DNA from: a virus
Reading direction: 5' to 3' (one strand)
DNA: 34,658 nucleotides
IMG/VR virus record: IMGVR_UViG_3300025000_001225
Span: 1 to 34,658 of that record
The notes below the pieces were generated by a model. The model did not search any database and was not told where the DNA came from. It was given only the letters and a program-made list of their open reading frames with translations. Positions 25,398-32,214 of this stretch are shown here, in pieces (the first letter of the stretch is position 1; each line of letters starts with the position of its first letter). The translations under genes and the position numbers were made by a program.

Positions 25398-25811
25398 GTG
25401 GAAAACTCTTTTAAAACTTTAGTAGGGGTAAGCGGCGCGGCCGTGTCTTTTTTCTTCGGCGGTTGGAGCACGTTACTGGGTATTTTGCTGGCCTTTGTGG
25501 TCATGGATTACCTAAGCGGTATGGTAGCTGCTGCTATCGAAGGAGTGCTGAGTAGCTCAGTCGGGCTTAAGGGTATAGCCCGCAAGGTATTTATTTTCGG
25601 AATGGTGGCAGTAGCCCACCTGGTTGATACGGCCATTGCAGACGGTCATGTTTTTAGGGATGCAACGATATTTTTCTACCTGGCCAATGAGCTGCTGAGT
25701 ATCGTTGAAAATTCCGGCAGGATTGGGTTGCCGGTGCCGGATCTGATTAAGCAGGCGGTTGATATTTTGAAAGGTAAATCCGGAGGCAAGGAGGAAAAGA
25801 AGAATGTATGA
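25398..25811 (+). CDS. Phage holin (phi29/toxin-secretion type)
   Basis: 137 residues. The open frame reaches back to 25251 but the start is set at GTG 25398 because GGGAGGTG precedes it and the N-terminus then reads 'ENSFKTLVGVSGAAVSFFFG'. Three hydrophobic segments follow ('WSTLLGILLAFVVMDYLSGM', 'KVFIFGMVAVAHLVDTAIA', 'IFFYLANELLSIVENSG'). The DYLSG motif and 'GLKGIARK' are typical of Bacteriophage_holin_4 members. The charged C-terminus is Lys-Glu rich. It makes the membrane hole that releases the amidase encoded downstream, which overlaps by 8 bases. Confidence 0.88.
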   Translation: MENSFKTLVGVSGAAVSFFFGGWSTLLGILLAFVVMDYLSGMVAAAIEGVLSSSVGLKGIARKVFIFGMVAVAHLVDTAIADGHVFRDATIFFYLANELLSIVENSGRIGLPVPDLIKQAVDILKGKSGGKEEKKNV

Positions 25812-26550
25812 AGGAACTATTGACCCGGGGCATGGCGGAACGGATCCGGGAGCTTTAGGTAAAAACGGCACTCACGAAGCAGATGTAAATTTGATTGTGG
25901 CGAAATTGACCGGTGATATGTTAGAGGAATCAGGTCAGTTTGAAATTAGCTATACCAGGACAACTGATGTTAGATTGGGCGCCACCTTAAATGCTGATTT
26001 AAGCGCCAGGGCCGGCAAAGCTACCGAAGCCAAAGCTGATTTCTTTATTAGCATACATTGTAATTCGGCAGTTGACCGGTCAGCTCACGGCCTTGAAGTT
26101 TATACTGCACGCGGCAATACAAGGGCTGATGCTCTCGCTACAAGCGTTATTTCAAGCCTGGAGGTAGCACTGCCGGAATTGACAGCCAGGAAAGATATGT
26201 CTGACGGCGACCCGGACAAAGAAGCCAATTTTGCTGTCCTGACACAAACTAAAATGCCTGCAATACTGGTAGAGATAGCTTTTATATCGAACCCGACAGA
26301 AGAAAAATTGCTTACCAGTCCTGAGTTTCAAAAGAGAGTTGCCAGGGCTATAGCTGATGGCGTGCTGAATTATTATGGCATAGCCATTCCGGTACCGGTG
26401 GCAGGCCCGGAGCAATGGAAGATTGACATTATGGAGCAGGCTAAGAAAGCCGGTCTAATCGCTGGGGACCACGACCCCAATGACCCGGCGCCTAAGTGGT
26501 TTGTTTGTAAGGTGGCTCTAAACACATTAAAAGAAAGTGCTTTAGTTTAG
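25804..26550 (+). CDS. N-acetylmuramoyl-L-alanine amidase (endolysin)
   Basis: 248 residues. Amidase_3 fold: DPGHGG with H10, E25, H85 (SIHCNS) and catalytic E157 (LVEIAFIS). These are the zinc ligands and catalytic Glu. It cuts peptidoglycan between the sugar and the peptide stem. The C-terminal ~45 residues after the catalytic domain ('EQWKIDIMEQAKKAGLIAGD') probably form a short helical wall-binding region. Starts inside the holin end, a classic holin-endolysin cassette. No signal peptide, as expected for holin-dependent release. Confidence 0.94.
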   Translation: MYEGTIDPGHGGTDPGALGKNGTHEADVNLIVAKLTGDMLEESGQFEISYTRTTDVRLGATLNADLSARAGKATEAKADFFISIHCNSAVDRSAHGLEVYTARGNTRADALATSVISSLEVALPELTARKDMSDGDPDKEANFAVLTQTKMPAILVEIAFISNPTEEKLLTSPEFQKRVARAIADGVLNYYGIAIPVPVAGPEQWKIDIMEQAKKAGLIAGDHDPNDPAPKWFVCKVALNTLKESALV

Positions 26551-26574
26551 CCCTTGCCATGCGCTGGGGCTTTA
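26549..26574 (+). terminator. Weak hairpin after amidase
   Basis: AGCCC (26549-26553) can pair with GGGCT (26567-26571) and is followed by TTT and A residues. Short stem with a 13-base loop, so only a weak candidate terminator. Confidence 0.3.
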
Positions 26575-26596
26575 AAAATATCGGGGGGTATGAGAG

Positions 26597-26767
26597 ATGT
26601 CAAAATTTAAGTCAAGAAAGTTTTGGATGGCAGTTGTAGCTGCTGTCGTAGCGATCGCTAATGAAGGATTAGGCTTAAACATTCCCGGCGAAGCGATTCT
26701 GGCTGCAGCCGGTATCGTGACGGCCTACATTTTTGGTGAAGCCTATGTTGACGGAAAGAAAGCTTAA
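26597..26767 (+). CDS. Small membrane protein (second holin-like)
   Basis: 56 residues, ATG at 26597 after a GGGGGG-rich RBS. Basic N-terminus 'MSKFKSRKFWMAVVAAVVAI' followed by a second hydrophobic segment 'AILAAAGIVTAYIFGEAYVD' and a Lys-rich end. Two helices and size fit a small holin or antiholin. It stands between the amidase and the lysis terminator. Confidence 0.75.
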   Translation: MSKFKSRKFWMAVVAAVVAIANEGLGLNIPGEAILAAAGIVTAYIFGEAYVDGKKA

Positions 26768-26783
26768 AAATATTACTACCGAA

Positions 26784-26817
26784 GCCCTGGCCCATGTGGT
26801 CGGGGTTTTTTTATTTT
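26784..26817 (+). terminator. Likely rho-independent terminator of the lysis operon
   Basis: CCCTGGCC (from 26785) pairs with GGTCGGGG (to about 26805) around CATGT, with one mismatch and one G-T pair, followed by a run of T residues (26806-26812). A good end for the late operon. Confidence 0.7.
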
Positions 26818-26969
26818 GCCCTGAAATATTAATATATTCTGCTTGCCAGCAATTTAGCACGACAATATTGGCCCGCTAAAAACGTAACCCAGTACATAAC
26901 CTAGTGTATATAAGTCAACCCGATACATAGAGCAGTGCAAAACCCAATCTTTAACCCGGAGGTGTAAAA
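26818..26969. other. Non-coding gap with repeated CCCRRTACATA words
   Basis: About 150 bases without a gene. It holds CCCAGTACATAACCT (26888-26902) and a second weaker copy CCCGATACATAG (from about 26919). A similar word, CCCAATACATAACTA, is at 9694-9708. It probably contains the promoter for the following FtsK module. I see no strong -35/-10 pair. GGAGGTG leads into the gene at 26970. Confidence 0.4.
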
Positions 26970-27170
26970 ATGATATTTGGTTTTTTAGCCTTAGGCGGCT
27001 TGACCATTTTAAGCCGGTTCTTTATCGACCGGGGCGGTAAGGTAGTCCTAAAAACCTGGACTAAGAGGGATTTTATTTCTACCGTGTTGTGGACGCTGTA
27101 TATAGTTATGGTTTGTTATTTCCAGTGGTGGCCAGCGGTAGCCAATGTATTTATAGGAGGCGCTAAATGA
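26970..27170 (+). CDS. Small membrane protein upstream of the FtsK gene
   Basis: 66 residues with two hydrophobic segments, 'MIFGFLALGGLTILSRFFI' and 'STVLWTLYIVMVCYFQWWPA', and a basic loop between (KVVLKTWTKRD). CCCGGAGGTG lies just before the ATG. Its stop overlaps the ATG of the FtsK-like gene (27167), so the two are coupled. It may anchor the ATPase at the membrane as in conjugation modules. Confidence 0.65.
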   Translation: MIFGFLALGGLTILSRFFIDRGGKVVLKTWTKRDFISTVLWTLYIVMVCYFQWWPAVANVFIGGAK

Positions 27171-28510
27171 GTATATTTGAGTACACGGAAAACAGCTCCA
27201 GGGGCGGCAATCCCTACGACATAGGAGCATCCCTGGGAACGATTATCTATGACAGCCTGGTTTGCTTTTATAAGTTAGGCGAGAATCTTTATATCAGTCT
27301 TACCAATAATCAACTACCTAAAATAATTGATGAAGTTTTTCTTAATACTGGTATTGTTACCAGGGCGCCATTTCAAAACAGAATCCTAAGGCCGATTCTT
27401 AAGGAGCGAAAAGAGAAAAAATCTGGTGAAGGTGTTCAAATCGGATGGGATCATATTTATTGTCTTCCTCCGGGCCTGTGTGTCGATGATTTTCTTAAAA
27501 TTCAAATGGAATTAGAAATGGCGACTAATTCAGAAGTTAATTTTGAGGACGTCAATGGTCTGCTCATTATGAGTATTTTTACTAATCAGCTACCAAAAAG
27601 AATAACAGCTTTGACAGGCCATGAAAAATGGAATTTCCCATTAGAGTGTAACAAATATGATTTGCCTATAATCATAGGTGAATCTAGGCAGGGGCTAGAG
27701 ATTATTGACCTTGCGGCAGCCCCACATGTTCTGGTAGCCGGTGAGACTGGTGGAGGAAAATCAAATATGCTTTGGCTGTTTCTCCTAACACTTGCCCAGT
27801 ATTCAACCTGTTACGTCATTGACTTAAAACAGGTAGAATTTCAGCCAGCCAGAGGTTTGGTTACCATGGCCGATACCTTAGGCGAAGCTGTTTATGTGCT
27901 GGAAGAACTTGAAATTGAAATGCGGCGCAGGATGGCATTATTTAAGCAGGTGAATGTCAGGAATATTAAAGAATTCAATGCTGTAGTTCCAAACGAACAC
28001 CGGCTAGGCTATATCAGTGTGCTGGTCGATGAACTCTCTCAGCTCTCTCCGGATGTGGTCAAGAGAGATCACCCGGAGTATAAAGGCAGGCAGAAAGCTC
28101 ATGTACATTTAACGAATCTGATGTGTTTAGCCAGGGCACTGGGTATTCATTTGGTCCTTTGTACCCAACGGCCTGACAGAACCATCGTGTCAGGCCAAGA
28201 GAAGGCAAATTGCCCAGTAAAAATATGCTTTAGGGCTGACCAGGTGACTTGTGAAATAGTATTCGGAAAAGGTTACTATAAATGTTCTATACTTCCTAAA
28301 ATACCCGGTAGGTGTGTACTAAAAATAGATTCGGAAAAGGAAATCCAGGTCTATGAAATGGTAATAAAGACCAGTCCAAGGCTTTTAAAATTCGACGATG
28401 AACCGGTTTCGGATGTAGATGGTAAACCGGTTCCGGACGTAGACGATAAACCGGTACTTAAACCAGTATCCGACTTAATCCAAACACCCCGGCAAGAATT
28501 AATCCCATAG
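27167..28510 (+). CDS. FtsK/SpoIIIE-type DNA translocase ATPase
   Basis: 447 residues. Walker A GETGGGKS at residues 192-199 and Walker B LVDEL at 286-290 (D288/E289), followed by 'LVLCTQRPDRTIVSGQEKAN', the typical sensor/arginine region. The family pumps double-stranded DNA and, in ICEs and plasmids, couples the relaxosome to transfer. It starts inside the small membrane gene and is followed by a replication-relaxation-like gene. The C-terminus carries a 'PVSDVDGKPVPDVDDKPV' tandem repeat encoded by repeated ACCGGT-containing DNA. Confidence 0.85.
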   Translation: MSIFEYTENSSRGGNPYDIGASLGTIIYDSLVCFYKLGENLYISLTNNQLPKIIDEVFLNTGIVTRAPFQNRILRPILKERKEKKSGEGVQIGWDHIYCLPPGLCVDDFLKIQMELEMATNSEVNFEDVNGLLIMSIFTNQLPKRITALTGHEKWNFPLECNKYDLPIIIGESRQGLEIIDLAAAPHVLVAGETGGGKSNMLWLFLLTLAQYSTCYVIDLKQVEFQPARGLVTMADTLGEAVYVLEELEIEMRRRMALFKQVNVRNIKEFNAVVPNEHRLGYISVLVDELSQLSPDVVKRDHPEYKGRQKAHVHLTNLMCLARALGIHLVLCTQRPDRTIVSGQEKANCPVKICFRADQVTCEIVFGKGYYKCSILPKIPGRCVLKIDSEKEIQVYEMVIKTSPRLLKFDDEPVSDVDGKPVPDVDDKPVLKPVSDLIQTPRQELIP

Positions 28511-28525
28511 AAAGGTTGTGATGGC

Positions 28526-29302
28526 TTGTCTTTAGACGCTTCAGGCCAGGAAAATAAGACCGACCAAAGGGAGGTTAAAAGGGCCGAATTTGATTCGGGT
28601 AGTGCAGGGAATGGGTGTGGGAAAGGGAGACTAAAACAAATTGGGAAAAAACGCCAAAATAATATTTGTTCGTTAGTTGACGAATTAGCTGTTTTGTCCA
28701 GGGAGCAGGTGCAGATGCTAGTCTTTGGCCCCGGTGATTACTATGCGAAGAAGTGCAGGGAAACGCTGCTGAAACTGGTTAAGCGAGAGGAATTAAGCCG
28801 GGGCAGGACGTCTTTGACTGACAGTTACGTTTACTGGCAAAGGGGCAAGAAGCCTACACAGATAGACCACATCTTACTGCTGAACTGGGTTTATGTTGCT
28901 GTCAGTAAAGCACCTAACTGGTGGATTTTAAAGGACTGGCAGACCAAGGGCATTAAGTGTGGTAATATCCTGGTGCCGGATGGGTTTATGGTCCTTAAGA
29001 ATACCGAAAAGGATAAAGCTTATCCGTTTTACATCGAGGCGCAAAGAATAGACAATAAGTCTGTATTTGATAAGGTTAAGAAATACACTGACTATTTCAT
29101 GTCGGGCGAATGGCATACACCGGAGTGGTCAGGCGGTAAGCAGTTTGCCGGTATCCTGGTGATTACAGATGGCTTTGATACTGATAAAAGGCGACTAGAG
29201 GGAATTATCCAGAAGGAAAATTCTAAGAATCTCCGGTTTACTGTAGCCACGATAGATGAGTTAATTAATAATTTTCAAGGGGTGATCTTAAAACATGAGT
29301 AA
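28526..29302 (+). CDS. Replication-relaxation-like protein (Replic_Relax family)
   Basis: 258 residues, TTG start. A winged-helix-like region ('LVDELAVLSREQVQMLVFGP', 'LLKLVKREELSRGR') is followed by a PD-(D/E)xK-like core: 'VPDGFMVL' and 'AYPFYIEAQRIDNKS'. This is the plan of Replic_Relax proteins of plasmids and ICE-like elements, thought to act in replication initiation and DNA relaxation. It is 15 bases after the FtsK gene. The start is not well fixed, with only a weak RBS. It could also act as a DNA-packaging or processing nuclease. Confidence 0.75.
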   Translation: MSLDASGQENKTDQREVKRAEFDSGSAGNGCGKGRLKQIGKKRQNNICSLVDELAVLSREQVQMLVFGPGDYYAKKCRETLLKLVKREELSRGRTSLTDSYVYWQRGKKPTQIDHILLLNWVYVAVSKAPNWWILKDWQTKGIKCGNILVPDGFMVLKNTEKDKAYPFYIEAQRIDNKSVFDKVKKYTDYFMSGEWHTPEWSGGKQFAGILVITDGFDTDKRRLEGIIQKENSKNLRFTVATIDELINNFQGVILKHE

Positions 29303-29489
29303 GGCTATGCGTGTGGGAAAATTTATCGGTAAAGAGATAGGGGCTGCCATAGGCAAGAAAGCCTGCTGGACTGATAAAAAAAAGCCTGCTAGACGGGATG
29401 AATACGAGTTCCAGCAAATAAATATTCACCCCGATGACCAGCCTAAAAGTAGGTTTGAAAAGATATTTGGGTTTAGGTCCTGGAAGTAG
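29295..29489 (+). CDS. Small basic protein, last gene of the module
   Basis: 64 residues, very basic ('GAAIGKKACWTDKKKPARRD'), Gly-rich start. Overlaps the end of the replication-relaxation gene. It could be a DNA-binding helper of the module. No family recognised. Confidence 0.6.
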   Translation: MSKAMRVGKFIGKEIGAAIGKKACWTDKKKPARRDEYEFQQINIHPDDQPKSRFEKIFGFRSWK

Positions 29490-29557
29490 TATATAGATAG
29501 AAAACGATTCCATTAGAAAGATACACGAAAGGCACAAAGACCGCTTAGATAAGTTTT

Positions 29558-29584
29558 CAGTATCGGTCAATTTGACCGATACTG
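29558..29584. repeat. Perfect 27-base palindrome
   Basis: CAGTATCGGTCAA (29558-29570), one central T, then TTGACCGATACTG (29572-29584). No T run follows, so it is not an ordinary terminator. It lies right after the FtsK/replication module and just before the putative attP, where a replication origin, nick site or recombinase/regulator site would be expected. Confidence 0.85.
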
Positions 29585-29619
29585 ATGGAAGAAATAGCAC
29601 ACCATTTCCTTAATCCGAA

Positions 29620-29860
29620 GGTAACAAAAAGGTAACGCAATCTTGAAAAAGGTTGTAAATTGGAAAGAAAAATGTTACAGTAAATATATTGGAAAACCCT
29701 TATTCTACGCGGCATCGTGGCCTTTCGTTAAAATCGCTACAGAGTAAAACAGTATGTTACAGGTGCTGTCAGTGCAGCTATAAAGCCCTTAATTTAAAGG
29801 GTTCGGGAGTGTTTCTTGTCTGCAGTGGTAACGAAAAGGTAACATTGGATTTTAGGTAAC
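29620..29860. other. Putative attP with integrase arm-type repeats
   Basis: GGTAAC occurs at 29620, 29631, 29827, 29838 and 29855. Two of these are pairs spaced exactly 11 bases apart (GGTAAC-AAAAA-GGTAAC and GGTAAC-GAAAA-GGTAAC), one at each end of about 200 bases of non-coding DNA next to the integrase. This is the layout of arm-type binding sites flanking a core. A possible core lies in between (29670-29820), but I cannot fix it from one sequence. The interval otherwise has no gene. Confidence 0.6.
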
Positions 29861-31069
29861 CTAGATACCTCTCATTAGTTCACTGAACTTTTGTGAGGTA
29901 TCTTTTTTTACTGTCTTCGTAACATGTAGGTATATATTACGGGTTGTACTGTCGTTACTGTGCCCCAATCTTTGCATTATAGCTTCCAGGCTGGCCCCGG
30001 CTTCAGCTAATAGTGATGTATGTGTATGCCGAAGGGAATGAGGCGTTAACTTTTCGTTTAGCTCTGCTAACTTAAGTAATCGTTTCATTCTCATTTCTAT
30101 CCTGCGCGGAGATATTGGATAACCGGGATGTTTTAAAGTGTTTATAAAAACAAAATCCTCGTCATGGTAATTATCCCGTCTTTTTAATTCGTTTTGTATT
30201 TGCTGAAGTTGTTTTAAGTCATCTATAACTTCGGGATCTATGTCAATGGTCCGAATAGATTTCCTCGTCTTTGGCGTTAATAATACATATTCCGGTGAGT
30301 TGTTTGGGTTATAATATGTTTTTGTTATTCTAACTGTGTTTTCGTTAAAATCTATATCAGACCATTTTAACGAACATAACTCTCCTACCCTCATCCCGGA
30401 AAAAGATAATAATCTGAATATTTCACGATCAAATTCTAAACCTTTTTTTTCAGTTATCTTTAGAAACAGTGCTAATTCTTCTTTTTCCAAAAATTTTGGT
30501 ATCTCCCCTTGCTCAATTTCCTGCACTGATACTGCTATTCTTGGTACTACTGCATATGTTGCAGGGTTTTCAGCAATAATTTTTTCCTTTACAGCTTTTT
30601 TAAATATCATACTTCCGGTAGCGTGCGTACCTCTTATTGTTTGGTTGCTATAACCTTTAGTGGCTTTTAGATCGTTAAGAGCTTCTTGATATTTGACACC
30701 AGTAATATCTCTTATTTTTAAATATTCAAAATATGGTAATAGTTTAGCTATTTCATCTTTTCTAATACGAACTGTGCTTATTTTTACCTTGCCGGAATTT
30801 TTATAAGTCTCTAACCACAAGACTGAAAAATCTTTGAAGGTAATGTTAGACTCCTGGATTAGTGTTTTGCCCTGTGCTAAATCAGTAACGATTAGTGCAG
30901 CCGCTTGTTCTGCTGCTTTTTTAGTTTTAAAGCCGCCTTTCTTCTTTTGCTTCCTCCTACCATTCTTCGGATCAGTTCCAATATCCAATATATAGGACCA
31001 GGTTGCCCCACAGGTGCATTTTTTAGCATCTTTGGGGCACTTACAGTTTGGTTTGTAGAAATGGGGCAT
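29861..31069 (-). CDS. int: Tyrosine recombinase integrase
   Basis: 402 residues with full catalytic set: R227 (SGMRVGE), K267, H344 and R347 (HSLRH), H370 (LGHSND) and Y380 (NIYLHV). The N-terminus has a Cys cluster (C9, C11, C18, C20), followed by an AP2-like arm-binding domain ('TDPKNGRRKQKKKGGFKTKK') and a SAM-like core-binding domain. It inserts and excises the phage genome. The GAGGTGAT RBS lies 5 bases before the ATG. The gene follows the Cys-rich gene on the same strand with an 84-base gap, so it may share the SOS-type promoter. Confidence 0.95.
   Translation of the reverse strand: MPHFYKPNCKCPKDAKKCTCGATWSYILDIGTDPKNGRRKQKKKGGFKTKKAAEQAAALIVTDLAQGKTLIQESNITFKDFSVLWLETYKNSGKVKISTVRIRKDEIAKLLPYFEYLKIRDITGVKYQEALNDLKATKGYSNQTIRGTHATGSMIFKKAVKEKIIAENPATYAVVPRIAVSVQEIEQGEIPKFLEKEELALFLKITEKKGLEFDREIFRLLSFSGMRVGELCSLKWSDIDFNENTVRITKTYYNPNNSPEYVLLTPKTRKSIRTIDIDPEVIDDLKQLQQIQNELKRRDNYHDEDFVFINTLKHPGYPISPRRIEMRMKRLLKLAELNEKLTPHSLRHTHTSLLAEAGASLEAIMQRLGHSNDSTTRNIYLHVTKTVKKDTSQKFSELMRGI
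29863..29909 (+). terminator. Terminator overlapping the integrase 3' end
   Basis: AGATACCTC (29863-29871) pairs perfectly with GAGGTATCT (29895-29903), and a T run follows on the + strand. It would stop transcription coming from the replication module before it enters the integrase antisense. The left arm covers the integrase stop codon. Confidence 0.6.
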
Positions 31070-31153
31070 GTATTATCACCTCAATCTTTATATACAAAAA
31101 CCCTCGGATCATTTCCGGGGTCTCTGTTTATGTCTTTGAACAAGCAATTATTA

Positions 31154-31342
31154 TTATTTGTTATTAGGGCATTCTTCTATACAATGCTTGTCCATGCCAA
31201 GGCAGCAAATATTCTCAGTTTTTCTTTTGCACGGTCTCTGGGAATTAGGACATTTTTTCGAATTGATTAGTTGAAATATTGGTTCTTTTGATGTAATTAT
31301 TTCTGCTACTCCTAGTGGTAAATGCGCATAGTAACACTCCAT
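31154..31342 (-). CDS. Small Cys-rich protein driven by an SOS-type promoter
   Basis: 62 residues with seven Cys, including a CC pair ('ENICCLGMDKHC') and 'IEECPNNK' at the end. Some Cys spacing suggests metal binding. ATG at 31342, with AAGGGGG somewhat far upstream. The promoter directly before it contains a LexA-type box, so the gene should be switched on after DNA damage. It lies between repressor and integrase, both on the same strand, so it could be an antirepressor or anti-Xre factor. No known family recognised. Confidence 0.6.
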   Translation of the reverse strand: MECYYAHLPLGVAEIITSKEPIFQLINSKKCPNSQRPCKRKTENICCLGMDKHCIEECPNNK

Positions 31343-31369
31343 TGTGGCCGCATCCCCCTTTTTGATTGC

Positions 31370-31442
31370 GATAACATTATACTACAGAACATATGTTCTT
31401 ACAAGTCAATATTTATCATTTGCTTGTATGATAATGTTATTA
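31370..31442. repeat. Inverted repeats flanking the SOS box region
   Basis: ATAACATTAT (31371-31380) is repeated inverted as ATAATGTTAT (31431-31440), and the flanking TACA bases also match. The left arm overlaps the -10 of the SOS promoter. It may be an operator for another regulator. Confidence 0.5.
31376..31404 (-). promoter_or_regulatory. Promoter with embedded LexA-type SOS box
   Basis: On the minus strand TTGTAA (31399-31404) and TATAAT (31376-31381) are 17 bases apart. The 14-base palindrome AGAACATATGTTCT (31386-31399) fills the spacer and contains the GAAC-N4-GTTC core (31387-31398) of Firmicutes LexA/DinR boxes. The promoter drives the Cys-rich gene and perhaps the integrase. Confidence 0.7.
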
Positions 31443-31466
31443 CGTTTACAGGAGTGCGTAAACAGG

Positions 31467-31832
31467 TTATTTTACTGGTTTTTTATACCTTTTTCGAGTT
31501 TCTTCGACAATTCTAAGGGCAGATTCTAACACTTCGCGTTGAACTTCAGGAGATAAGCCTTTTCTGGCGAATTCTTCTTCCAAAGTTATTTCTGCTATAT
31601 CATCGAATTTTGAATCGTTGGGGACAGGGAGCTTATTGCCATGTATGAGATAGTCAGTGGATACGTTGAAGAAATTAGATAATATTCCGATGGATTTAAC
31701 GTCTGGTTCTGTGCGTCCAATCTCCCAATTGGCAAGCGTTGCACGGACCAATCCTGTCAATTCAGCTACTTGTTTTTGTGTTAACCCCTTTTCTTCCCTT
31801 ATACTTTTTAATCTACTTGCAATTGTGCTCAT
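31467..31832 (-). CDS. Xre-family lysogeny repressor (CI-like) without peptidase domain
   Basis: 121 residues from the ATG at 31832 (two codons with no RBS would precede it in the longer frame). N-terminal HTH 'LKSIREEKGLTQKQVAELTG' and 'RATLANWEIGRTEPDVKSIG'. The C-terminal half is a charged helical tail ending in basic residues. There is no S24/LexA-like self-cleaving domain, so RecA cannot trigger it directly. It is divergent from the early operon with four operator-like sites in and near the gap, and so probably represses that operon. Confidence 0.88.
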   Translation of the reverse strand: MSTIASRLKSIREEKGLTQKQVAELTGLVRATLANWEIGRTEPDVKSIGILSNFFNVSTDYLIHGNKLPVPNDSKFDDIAEITLEEEFARKGLSPEVQREVLESALRIVEETRKRYKKPVK

Positions 31833-31886
31833 ATGCCACACCTCACAGCATTATTATATAATGTTTGTGCTGGATTTAAAACTAAT

Positions 31887-31965
31887 GTGCTAAAACAGCA
31901 AGTATTTTTTATAAAACGCTTGACAGTGCTAAAACAGCACTATATAATAAGTGCTAAGATAGCAC
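31887..31965 (+). promoter_or_regulatory. Early rightward promoter with three operator sites
   Basis: A near-perfect promoter: TTGACA (31920-31925), 17-base spacer, TATAAT (31943-31948). Operators are GTGCTAAAACAGCA(A) (31887-31901), GTGCTAAAACAGCAC (31926-31940, inside the spacer) and GTGCTAAGATAGCAC (31951-31965, at the start site). Repressor bound to the last two would block the promoter directly. Confidence 0.85.
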
Positions 31966-31983
31966 AAAGCGAGGTGAACCAAC

Positions 31984-32214
31984 ATGAACGAACGCCTTCT
32001 AGGGGCGAGAACCGAAAAAGGTATGACACAGGAACAGATAGCAAATGAGGTAGGTATTGATAGATCAACCTATGCCCACTACGAAAGAGGGCGAAATCCT
32101 CATCTTGATACAGCTATCAAAATTGCACAAGTAGTAGGAAAATCTGTTGAGTATCTTTTTTTGTCCAATAATGTGCTAAAACAGCACAAAGAAAGGATTG
32201 AATCTGCTTCCTAA
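31984..32214 (+). CDS. Xre/Cro-like regulator
   Basis: 76 residues, ATG after GCGAGGTG. HTH 'LLGARTEKGMTQEQIANEVG' and 'DRSTYAHYERGRNPHLDTAI', the normal Cro-like XRE unit. It is the first gene of the early operon, and an operator copy (32173-32187) lies in its 3' end. It probably acts as the lytic switch protein. It overlaps the start of the next HTH gene. Confidence 0.88.
   Translation: MNERLLGARTEKGMTQEQIANEVGIDRSTYAHYERGRNPHLDTAIKIAQVVGKSVEYLFLSNNVLKQHKERIESAS
32173..32187 (+). promoter_or_regulatory. Fourth operator inside the Cro-like gene
   Basis: GTGCTAAAACAGCAC, identical to the site in the early promoter spacer, about 190 bases downstream and within coding sequence. It could support DNA looping or block elongation. 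Confidence 0.75.

Noticed and set aside
29558-29584. Palindrome considered as a terminator
   Set aside because: No T run on either side and no gene ends next to it except 70 bases away.
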